Below, piece after piece: positions 38,871 to 47,244 of a DNA stretch of 64,000 nt. The notes beneath the pieces were generated by a model. That model saw nothing but the letters and a program-made list of their open reading frames with translations. It was not told the origin of the DNA and ran no database searches. The translations under genes and the position numbers were made by a program. The stretch is from Pseudomonadota bacterium. GTDB lineage: Bacteria > Desulfobacterota > Binatia > Binatales > Binataceae. Numbering within the stretch: position 1 is the stretch's first letter; the number at the start of each line of letters is the position of its first letter. The stretch is taken from the NCBI GenBank assembly GCA_021324885.1, contig JAJPIF010000014.1, positions 62,001-126,000 of the forward strand, given 5' to 3'.

Positions 38871-40042
38871 TGCAGATGCCCGCCGTTACACCGGAACACG
38901 AGGAAATCCGCCGTTCGGTGCGCGAGTTTGTCGAGCATGAAGTGGCGCCGATCGCCAACGACCTCGACCGCCAGGAGGCCCAGATCCCCGAGCATATCAT
39001 CAGCAAGATGGCCGAACTGGGCTACTTCGGCATCATCTTCCCGCCCGAGGAGGGCGGGATGGGCCTGGACTACATCTCGATGGCGATCGTTACCGAGGAG
39101 TTGTCGCGGGGGTGGCTGTCAGTCGGATCGGTGATGACGCGCAATCTGATTACCGGCAGCCTGCTCCACAACAACGGTACTCCCGAGCAGAAGAAGAACA
39201 TCCTGCCGAAAATCGCGCGCGGCGAGGTAATGACGGCGGCGGCTTTCACGGAGCCCGACACCGGATCGGACACGGCGTCGCTCAAACTGCGCGCGGTCAG
39301 GCAGGGCGACGGCTATTTGCTCAAGGGCGCCAAGATGTGGTGCACCTTCGCCAATCGGGCCAATATCCTGACCGTGATGACGCGAACCGACCCCGACCTG
39401 TCCAAAAAGCATCGGGGGCTGTCCCTGATGTTGTTCGAGAAGACGCCCGGTGACGATTTCGCGCCGCCCCATCTGACCGGATCGCGCATCCCGACCATCG
39501 GCTATCACGGCATGAACAGCTATGCGCTGTCCTTCGACGACGCCTATGTTCCGGCGGGCAACCTGATCGGCGGCAAAGAAGGGCAGGGCTTCTACCAATT
39601 GATGACCACTTACGAAGCGGCGCGCATCCAGACTGCGGCGCGCGGCGTCGGGGTGGCGCAGGCGGCGTTGGAATGCGCAGTGAAATATGCCAAAGAGCGG
39701 ACGCAGTTCGGCGTTCCGATCGGCAACCACCAGGTGATCCGCCATAAGCTGGCGCACATGGCGGTCGAGATCGAAGCGGCGCGCCAACTCGCCTATTTTG
39801 CCGCGTCGCAAAAGGATACGGGCAAGCGCTGCGATTACGAGGCGGGACTGGCCAAGGTGTTCGCCGCCGAGATGGCGGAACGGGTCACGCGCGAGGCGAT
39901 GCAGGTACACGGCGGCTACGGCTATTCGATGGAGTTCAACGCGCAGCGCTTCTGGCGCGACGCGCGGGTGCTGTCGATCTTCGAGGGCACCAGCGAAATC
40001 CAGCTTGAAGTAATCGGCCGCCGCATCATGGAACAATCCTGA
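38867..40042 (+). CDS. Acyl-CoA dehydrogenase (candidate methylsuccinyl-CoA dehydrogenase-like by context)
   Basis: AAFTEPDTGSDTASLKLRAV; YHGMNSYALSFDDAYVPAGNLIGGKEGQGFYQLMTTYEAARIQTAARGVGVAQAAL; IFEGTSEIQLEVIGRRIME. Confidence 0.9.
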   Translation: MMQMPAVTPEHEEIRRSVREFVEHEVAPIANDLDRQEAQIPEHIISKMAELGYFGIIFPPEEGGMGLDYISMAIVTEELSRGWLSVGSVMTRNLITGSLLHNNGTPEQKKNILPKIARGEVMTAAAFTEPDTGSDTASLKLRAVRQGDGYLLKGAKMWCTFANRANILTVMTRTDPDLSKKHRGLSLMLFEKTPGDDFAPPHLTGSRIPTIGYHGMNSYALSFDDAYVPAGNLIGGKEGQGFYQLMTTYEAARIQTAARGVGVAQAALECAVKYAKERTQFGVPIGNHQVIRHKLAHMAVEIEAARQLAYFAASQKDTGKRCDYEAGLAKVFAAEMAERVTREAMQVHGGYGYSMEFNAQRFWRDARVLSIFEGTSEIQLEVIGRRIMEQS

Positions 40043-40059
40043 GGCCGGGAACGCAACCG

Positions 40060-40545
40060 ATGAGCATCACATCAGAGGGCAGCTATTTCGAAGACTTCAC
40101 CGTGGGCGACACGCTGATCCATCAGCGCGGCCGCACTATCACCGAGACCGACAACCACATGTTCACCTCACTGGTGATGAACACCGCGGAACTCCATTTC
40201 AATCAGAATTTGGTAGAGCGCGAGCCGGAAACCTATTTCAACGGGCGGCGCGTGGTGTATGGCGGAGTCGTGCTCGCCTTCGTGGTGGGTCTGGCCTCCG
40301 AGGACACCAGCGAAAATGCGATCGCCGAACTGGAAATGGACAACGGGCGCCATACCAATCCGGTCTTCCACGGCGACACGCTTTATGCCGAATCCACGGT
40401 TTTGGAAAAACGCGATTCGCACCGCCCCGACGCCGGAATTGTCAAGTTCAAGCTGGTGGGCAAGCGGCCCGACGGCACCGTCGTGGTTGAGATCGAGCGT
40501 TCGGTGCTGATCAAGCGCAAATCATATTTTCTTAAAAAATCCTGA
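40060..40545 (+). CDS. MaoC-family hot-dog dehydratase/hydratase (copy 2)
   Basis: GSYFEDFTVGDTLIHQRGRTITETDNHMFTSLVMNTAELHFNQNLVE. Confidence 0.88.
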   Translation: MSITSEGSYFEDFTVGDTLIHQRGRTITETDNHMFTSLVMNTAELHFNQNLVEREPETYFNGRRVVYGGVVLAFVVGLASEDTSENAIAELEMDNGRHTNPVFHGDTLYAESTVLEKRDSHRPDAGIVKFKLVGKRPDGTVVVEIERSVLIKRKSYFLKKS

Positions 40546-40557
40546 GAGGCTCAGACG

Positions 40558-41595
40558 ATGTTTGTTCTCGACGGCGGCAAACGCTTTGTGATTCCACGCA
40601 CCGAGATGACCTATCCCGGCCATAACCTCAAGCTGCATCAGAACGCCGCCGATCCGGTCAAGGCGCCGGTTGATCATGTGATGGCGGATTTCGAGGACGC
40701 CTGCCCCTACGAATTCAAAGGCGAGAAAAGCCGCAAGGTGATGGTCGAGGCGCTCAACACGCTGGATTTCGGCAACAAGGTCGTCACCATCCGGCCCAAC
40801 AATATCCACTCCAGCTTCTTTAAGGGCGATATGGAGGCGGTGATGCTGGGCGCGCCCAACCGCTTCCACGGCATTATCCTGCCCAAAACGCGCGGGCCCG
40901 AGGAAATTGTCGCGGTCTCCAAACTGCTCGATGATCTCGAGAAGCGCGGCGGATGGAAATACAAAATCCAGATCGAATCGCTGATCGAGACTCCGCACGC
41001 GCTGATCAGGGCTTACGAGATCGCGAGCGCGTCGGAGCGGATGGCGGGGCTGATTTTCGGCATCGCCGATTTTGCCGCCAACCTCGGTATCCGCGAGATC
41101 GTCGAGGATCAGAACCGCAATTTCCACTATTGCAAACAGGCGGTGGTGGTGGCGGCTAAAGCGGCGGGTCTGCACGCGATCGACAACGTTTATCTGCGTC
41201 TGGTGCGCAAGGACGATCCGCCTGAGCGCGTGGCCGAAATCGAGCGCGGCCTGCGCGAAAAGAACATCGGCGCCGCCAATCTGGGGATGGACGGCACCTG
41301 GGTGATCCATCCGCAGCAGGCCGCGATCGCCAACGCCTGCTTCTCGCCCACGGCCGAGCAAATCGAGGAGGCCCGCCGCGTCGTCAAGCTCTACCATGAG
41401 AAAGGCGGCGGCTCGATGGCCGACCCGAAGACCGGCGATATGATCGACGAGGCCACGATCAAGATCGCGCTGATGGACCTCGCCAAGGGCGTCCAGATGG
41501 GCTTGGTATCGCAGGAAGAACTGGCCGACTGGTCCGCCCGCAGCCGCGAGATCACCGGCTACGACATCCTACAGTTGATGCGCCGCGTGCAGTAG
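40558..41595 (+). CDS. HpcH/HpaI-CitE superfamily CoA-ester lyase (malyl-/beta-methylmalyl-/citramalyl-CoA lyase-like)
   Basis: VDHVMADFEDACPYEFKGEKSR; VTIRPNNIHSSFFKGD; IQIESLIETPHALIRAYEIAS; GIADFAANLG; GMDGTWVIHPQQAAIANACFSP. Confidence 0.88.
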   Translation: MFVLDGGKRFVIPRTEMTYPGHNLKLHQNAADPVKAPVDHVMADFEDACPYEFKGEKSRKVMVEALNTLDFGNKVVTIRPNNIHSSFFKGDMEAVMLGAPNRFHGIILPKTRGPEEIVAVSKLLDDLEKRGGWKYKIQIESLIETPHALIRAYEIASASERMAGLIFGIADFAANLGIREIVEDQNRNFHYCKQAVVVAAKAAGLHAIDNVYLRLVRKDDPPERVAEIERGLREKNIGAANLGMDGTWVIHPQQAAIANACFSPTAEQIEEARRVVKLYHEKGGGSMADPKTGDMIDEATIKIALMDLAKGVQMGLVSQEELADWSARSREITGYDILQLMRRVQ

Positions 41596-41758
41596 CCGCC
41601 TCTGAAGGCGCAAAGTTGGATCGAGCAGGTTGCGGACAAACGATTTTCGGCGCTCTGCCAAGGGAGATCGCGCCCTTCCTGGCGCTCTCTTCGGGAGAGG
41701 CGGGGTTACGATCCTGTAGTGGAATGGAACAGCGGGTTAAGCCGCGGCGCCGTTATCG

Positions 41759-43567
41759 CTACGTCGAACCATCCTGCCGCCGAAGCAGCAGCATGTTGCC
41801 GGTACCGTCCAGGTAGGTTGGGCCGCTTTTCAAAACCGGCAGATAATCACGCATCTGTCGCGAGGCCAGGGCCTTGTAGGTGTCCTCGCCGACTATCAGG
41901 TACTCAGGCCAGCGCGCGGGATCGATGGCTACGACCGGAATAGTCATTCCACTGTAAAATGCGACATCATAGTTGAGTCCGAAAACATAGGCGGCCTTTG
42001 CCGTGCCGATAGTGCGCGCCGCCTGAGCGGCGAAATCCCTGAGAGTGATTGTGTTGGCGGTCGCGGGGAGCACGTACAGATTTGCCACCATCGAAAGGCA
42101 CGCAACCCCAGCCGCGGTGCAGGCCGCGAATTTGCCCGGCCCCGGAGCGGTTCGAGCCAGCAGATAGCCAATGGCGATCATGGCGGCGGCGATTGCCACA
42201 ACCGCCAGTCCATGGGCGCTGATCGCGGCGGCGAGCTGCGGTACGAACCCCGACGCCTTGATATCAAAGGCGGCCAGCGGTTTGCGCGCAAGATCGGGCC
42301 AAAGTTTGATCAGAGCGGCGCCGATTACACCCGCTATCGCCGCCGCGGCGAAGAACAGTCCCATCGCGGCCGACAGGATGCGCATGCACACTGGCGTTGA
42401 GATTCGCTCGAGTTCCCCGGCCAGATAAAGTCCGGCCATCGCGGCCAGCGCCGGATACAACGCAAGCAGGTAAACGCCGCGTTTGGCCTCGGCGAAGCTG
42501 TAGAACAGCAGGACGACGGCCAACCAGATCACGAGATAACGCAGGCGCGGATCGCGCGTCTTATCGCTGCGGGCCAGATGGAAAATTACGGCCGGCAGCA
42601 GGAGCGACCACGGCAGAAACCCGGCGAGCAGGGCCAATTCGACGAAGTAAAACGGATGGCCATGGCCGGGGTTCATCCCGGCGCGGTTGAGATAGGTATA
42701 AACATTTTCAGCCAGGATCTGTTTGTCAAAAAAGGCTTTGCCCCCGATCATGATCGCGGCGCCATACCAGCCGCCGGCCAGCACGCCCACCACGATCGCG
42801 CCCTTCACCAGATCGAGCCGCGCCAGCAGGTTTAATCGGCGCTCGACAGCCATAAACACCAGCGCGACCAGCGCGGGCAACACCACGCCGACCGGACCTT
42901 TGGCCAGCACCGCGAGGGCGAGCGCAAAATAAAGGGGCAGCCGGCGCGCGGTCAAATCCTCCGCTATCATCAGGAACTCGAAAAACGCGACTTCCATGAA
43001 AAAGGTCAGCGTCATATCGACCCGCGCGCCGCCGGCGGCCTGAAGATACTGGAAATTCGTGGCCAGGATGAGTGCGGCGAACAGGCCTGTGGCGGCGCTG
43101 AACAACCTGCGCACGTACAGATAGCAGCAAAGCACTCCCAGCGTCGCCAGGATCGCCGAAGGGAGGCGAATCGTCCATTCACCCAGCCCGCCGCTGATCA
43201 GCGCAAGTGACGCAATCAGCCAATGCATCAGCAGCGGTTTGGAAGGAATCTCCACTCCCGCGCGCATCGGCAACAGGAATGAAACGAGGCTGTGGCCTTT
43301 GAGCATATCAAGCACGGTCACCGCCTCGCGCGGTTCGCCTTTGGTATAGAGCGGATAACCGCCCAGGTTCACGAAAAAAGCGCTCAGACACAAAAGCGTC
43401 AGCAAGGGAATGGCAAACCGCGGCGCCGCCGCCCGCTCCAACCACTGCTCGACAAACTTTGCAGCCGCTGCAGGACTTTGCGGCGCAGACCGGCTGCAGG
43501 CCGCAGGCGCGGCGCTTTGCTCGATGTCAGGGAGTCGTTGCGCTGATCCTTCCGCGTTGGTCACCAC
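41759..43567 (-). CDS. ArnT/PMT-like (GT83) membrane glycosyltransferase
   Basis: FFVNLGGYPLYTKGEPREAVTVLDMLKGHSLVSFLLPMRAGVEIPSKPLLMHWLIA; multiple TMs; FAEAKRGVYLLALYPALAAMAGLYLA. Confidence 0.83.
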   Translation of the reverse strand: MVTNAEGSAQRLPDIEQSAAPAACSRSAPQSPAAAAKFVEQWLERAAAPRFAIPLLTLLCLSAFFVNLGGYPLYTKGEPREAVTVLDMLKGHSLVSFLLPMRAGVEIPSKPLLMHWLIASLALISGGLGEWTIRLPSAILATLGVLCCYLYVRRLFSAATGLFAALILATNFQYLQAAGGARVDMTLTFFMEVAFFEFLMIAEDLTARRLPLYFALALAVLAKGPVGVVLPALVALVFMAVERRLNLLARLDLVKGAIVVGVLAGGWYGAAIMIGGKAFFDKQILAENVYTYLNRAGMNPGHGHPFYFVELALLAGFLPWSLLLPAVIFHLARSDKTRDPRLRYLVIWLAVVLLFYSFAEAKRGVYLLALYPALAAMAGLYLAGELERISTPVCMRILSAAMGLFFAAAAIAGVIGAALIKLWPDLARKPLAAFDIKASGFVPQLAAAISAHGLAVVAIAAAMIAIGYLLARTAPGPGKFAACTAAGVACLSMVANLYVLPATANTITLRDFAAQAARTIGTAKAAYVFGLNYDVAFYSGMTIPVVAIDPARWPEYLIVGEDTYKALASRQMRDYLPVLKSGPTYLDGTGNMLLLRRQDGST

Positions 43568-43839
43568 ACGGACTTAAACATACGGCGTCCGGCGGCGAAA
43601 GATAGCCGCCTGCTTGAACTGAATTGAAGACCGGTGCGGATGTTGGCGCATCCGCACCGGGCTGGCCTGACGTGCCGCAAGCATCGCGGACACAATCGAG
43701 GCTGGCCCCGATATTTTAGCGCAACAGGATACCCGGTGAATGGCGATTTGTGCGAGACTTGGGATGGCGCAAACGCCTCGCTGATACGATGCAGGTCAAG
43801 CGATCCGATGTCGCAGACGAACATTCCTTTGGATTGGCG

Positions 43840-44766
43840 ATGAACAACACGGTGCAACTGTCAGTCTATCCGCATAACGCCAGGCCGCCCGCCGCGATCC
43901 ATGAACTGGCATCGGCGATTGAAAAAGACGGCGGCGCCGCGCTGGCCGCCTATCAGGAACCACTGGGTTCGCATTGGCAGCTTTTTGCGATGGTTCCGGC
44001 GGCGAAACTGAAGCCCACGCCGTTTCAGCGCGACCTCTCTGCGGCTCACCTCAAACGCCTTACGGAGGTAATGAAGAAGCTGGACCGCTTTACCGAGCCG
44101 GTCGTGGTGGTGCGCGAGAAGGACGCCTATTGGACCCCCAACGGGAACCATCGGCGCGCGGCAGCGGCGAAGCTGGGAGGCGGCTTCATACCGGCGATCG
44201 TTATTCCGGAGCCGGCGGTAGCTTTCCAAATACTGGCGCTTAACACGGAGAAGGCTCACAACCTCAAAGACAAAGCGCTGGAAGTGATCAGGATGTATCG
44301 CGCCCACCTGGAGCGCACGCCGCAGGCGGCCGAGAAGGATTTCGCCTTTGAGTTCGAGCGCGCATACTTCGCCACGCTTGGAATCCTGTACGAGAAGAAC
44401 CGGCGTTTTTCAGGCGGCGTCTATGCGCCGCTGCTGAGCCGGGTCGATAACTTTCTGAGCGCGAAACTGAGCGAGGCGATCAAGGAGCGCGAGGAGCGGG
44501 CGGCACAAATCGAGCGCGCCGCGCAGGTGCTGGCGGCGCTGGTGGCGCGCGGCAAAAAGCGCGGACTATCGCATCCCTACCTGAAAAATTACATCGTGGC
44601 GCGATGCAATCCACTGACACGGGCGCGAAAAAATCTGCCGAGCTGCCGCGCGGCCTTGAACAGCCTGATTAAGGCGCTGGAGGAATTCGATCTGGGCGCG
44701 GTGCATTTCGGCCAGATTCAAAGCGCGGCGCAAATTGCCGCGGCCGTCGCGGTCGAGCCGCAATAG
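43840..44766 (+). CDS. Orphan ParB N-terminal-like domain protein
   Basis: MVPAAKLKPTPFQRDLSAAHLKRLTEVMKK (box I-like), AYWTPNGNHRRAAAAKLGGGFIPAIVI (box II-like), ILALNTEKAHNLKDKALEVIRMYR (box III-like). Start could be 43750, 43789 or 43840. Confidence 0.72.
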   Translation: MNNTVQLSVYPHNARPPAAIHELASAIEKDGGAALAAYQEPLGSHWQLFAMVPAAKLKPTPFQRDLSAAHLKRLTEVMKKLDRFTEPVVVVREKDAYWTPNGNHRRAAAAKLGGGFIPAIVIPEPAVAFQILALNTEKAHNLKDKALEVIRMYRAHLERTPQAAEKDFAFEFERAYFATLGILYEKNRRFSGGVYAPLLSRVDNFLSAKLSEAIKEREERAAQIERAAQVLAALVARGKKRGLSHPYLKNYIVARCNPLTRARKNLPSCRAALNSLIKALEEFDLGAVHFGQIQSAAQIAAAVAVEPQ

Positions 44767-44906
44767 CCGAATAGCGCGCAGTTTTGTTCGTATTAGCGGC
44801 TTGATTCGCTCTGGCGGTCCGACTTGCTTGACGCCTGAGGCGCACAAAGTAACAATAAGTTGGCCACCCTTGATTGTGTCCGCTGTGCTCGGGCGCATCA
44901 GGCCAG

Positions 44907-44938
44907 CCCGGCGCGGGCGCGGCAACGCCCGCGCCGGG
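44907..44938. repeat. Strong GC inverted repeat (13-bp perfect stem, 6-nt loop)
   Basis: CCCGGCGCGGGCG-CGGCAA-CGCCCGCGCCGGG in a convergent intergenic region; no T-tract follows. Confidence 0.6.
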
Positions 44939-45437
44939 TGATTCCAGGACCGACTTTCCTCGCCCCCTCCACGCTCGCCGATATCGGCGCGGTCAGTTCA
45001 ATTACGTCGCGCAATGCCGCGCATCTGTGAGCGCCAGGAATCCGATCTGACCGCCAATTCATCCGTTTGCGATACAAAGTCATCAATTACATTTCATTCG
45101 CTACTACGCCGACTCAGGATTCGAGCTTACGACTACTGAAGTATACATCGCGGCTTTGGCGTAGCAAGTAGATCTTACGCGCGGCGCGAGGTTTTCGGAA
45201 TAAAATGCAGCTTCACCCGCGCACAATTTGCACGAAATGGATTCTGAACCAAGCGAGCCGTTCGGAAATGAGTAGTCAGAACGAAATTTATTAACTAATA
45301 GATATATTTGATGCGGTATGTGTGTCAGCAGATCGCATAAAAAAGATTTTCCGCAATCTGCTTCTCTCGCTCTGGTTTGTCCCGAAGGAGAGAAGCCGGG
45401 GAAGGCAGCCATCTTTTATCCAGGTCGCGGGCGGCGG

Positions 45438-45463
45438 AAAAAAAAGGGCCGCCGAAGCGGCCC
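45438..45463 (-). terminator. Rho-independent terminator of the DUF1329 gene
   Basis: On minus strand GGGCCGC-TTCG-GCGGCCC followed by eight Ts, about 25 bp past the stop at 45490. Confidence 0.9.
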
Positions 45464-45489
45464 CTGGGGATCGAAGCAATTGGAGTTTG

Positions 45490-46839
45490 CTATCTCATGA
45501 CGGTGTCGAGACCGCCGGGCGACGATAACGTGGCGACGTCGCGGTACTTCGCCGGCACCTCGTCATCGATCGTCGAGCGCTCGTCGTTGTTGGCGGTGGC
45601 ATGCTTGTTCTGGAAATCCCACTCCAGGCTCATCCCGGTGGTGTAGGTCAGGATTGTGTTTTCACCGTGGAACTCATGCGGCACCAACGCCTCCCACAGC
45701 ACTTTGTAGAGCTTGCCGGTGCGGTCGTAGCCCTCCGCCCCCTCCATCGCGCCGATCTTGGTCTGCCGGTCAATATAGAACACGCGATGCGAGTAGCAGT
45801 AGGCGCCCATGATCGGGAGCGGCTGCAGATCGATAATGTCGTAGGTGCGGAGTTCCCATTTGTTGGTTCCGGCTTTGGGCCATCCGGGCAGGGTGCCCGA
45901 ACTGGTGCCGCCGCCGCCGATATAAGCCGCCGCCGAGTAGGCCTTGGCCGGATCCATAATCACGGTCAGCAGCTTCTTGGCGCCCAGGTAGTGCGCGTCG
46001 AAGTTGGTGGGCATCCATCCGCCGTCGTCCTGGACGTAATCGGTGCCCAGCACCGGCGAGCATCGCGCGGCCGATGACAAGCGCAGCGAACGGCGCAGCG
46101 AAGGCAGAAAGACGTAGTTCTCCTGGAACCGCGCCGGGTCCGACGGCTGAAGCTGCAGTTCGGTGGTGTACTTCGACTGTTCGGGCGAAGCGATCAGGTA
46201 GCGGGCGGCAAACAGGACCCCGTTTGCGTAAGGCAAGGTGACGGGCATGCCAGGCTCGCTCAGATGGGACAACTGGTACCAGGTATCGTCGGTTTCCTCT
46301 TTCGATACGTTGTCGTACTGATCGACGATCCAGTCGTAAGTGTAGTAATGGAGAATCGCCGGCCGGAACACGAGCCAGGCATTGTACATGATTTCGGCGG
46401 CTTTGTTGGGCCCGCTGGGATTGGGAAAAGGCACACCCGCGGTATAGTTCTTGATGGTCCAGCCGCCAGTCGAGAGTTTTTCCAGAGTCGCCTGTCCGCC
46501 GTACTTTTCGGTGTCCTCACGAAATTTTTTCGGCAGGGGAAAATCATGGGTGGGGCCGACCTCGATCGTGAACTCCGGTTGCGGCCCGATTTTCCAGTGA
46601 TAATCGCCGCTGTACAGCGCCTGCAACCAGACCGGCATGAACTGGCGGTATTGTTTCCAGTTCTGCACAGTGATTTTGGTGCCGGGTGCCACGGTGTCGG
46701 CCGAGGTGGCATCGGCGAGGGCCTTGAAATTGGCCTCGTCGAACATGGTTTCCGCGCGCGCGTTGCGGACCAGGAACAGGAGCGCGCACAGGCTTGCGAG
46801 CCCTCCAAGCACGGTCAGGGTTCGTATTCTCATTTCCAA
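45490..46839 (-). CDS. DUF1329 domain-containing secreted protein
   Basis: Signal peptide; KFREDTEKYGGQATLEKLSTGGWTIKNYTAGVPFPNPSGPNKAAEIMYNAW; YSHRVFYIDRQTKIGAMEGAEGYDRTGKLYKVLWEAL. Confidence 0.82.
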   Translation of the reverse strand: MEMRIRTLTVLGGLASLCALLFLVRNARAETMFDEANFKALADATSADTVAPGTKITVQNWKQYRQFMPVWLQALYSGDYHWKIGPQPEFTIEVGPTHDFPLPKKFREDTEKYGGQATLEKLSTGGWTIKNYTAGVPFPNPSGPNKAAEIMYNAWLVFRPAILHYYTYDWIVDQYDNVSKEETDDTWYQLSHLSEPGMPVTLPYANGVLFAARYLIASPEQSKYTTELQLQPSDPARFQENYVFLPSLRRSLRLSSAARCSPVLGTDYVQDDGGWMPTNFDAHYLGAKKLLTVIMDPAKAYSAAAYIGGGGTSSGTLPGWPKAGTNKWELRTYDIIDLQPLPIMGAYCYSHRVFYIDRQTKIGAMEGAEGYDRTGKLYKVLWEALVPHEFHGENTILTYTTGMSLEWDFQNKHATANNDERSTIDDEVPAKYRDVATLSSPGGLDTVMR

Positions 46840-47244
46840 ACTATCCTCCCGTTTCCGAGCAGCGCTCGGTTGTCAGCGCATCAATTCGAAACCGGCTGGA
46901 TGGAACAATTCACAGTGGCGGCTGACGGATCGAGCTGGCGGTCGCCGCCGGCAGGAGGATTCGGGCGCGCAGCTTAAACTGCGGCCCTCCATGTGAAACC
47001 CCATGGTAAGCACCCCATCCCCGAAGAATTTTTCGAGCCAGCCAAGCCTGGAGTGCAAAGTAGCAGTCAGTCGGAGCAACCACGCGGGGCCGCACGCACA
47101 CGCCTTCAGAGCAGTCCATCAAGGCCAGTAGCTGTCTCGTATTAGTTGTTCAGCCAAAAGGTGTCAAGCGAACCGCAAGACCCTCAGCGGACGCCCCGAA
47201 AAATCGCGGTTGAGGCACTTTTGATGGAGCGCCGGACCGCCATT

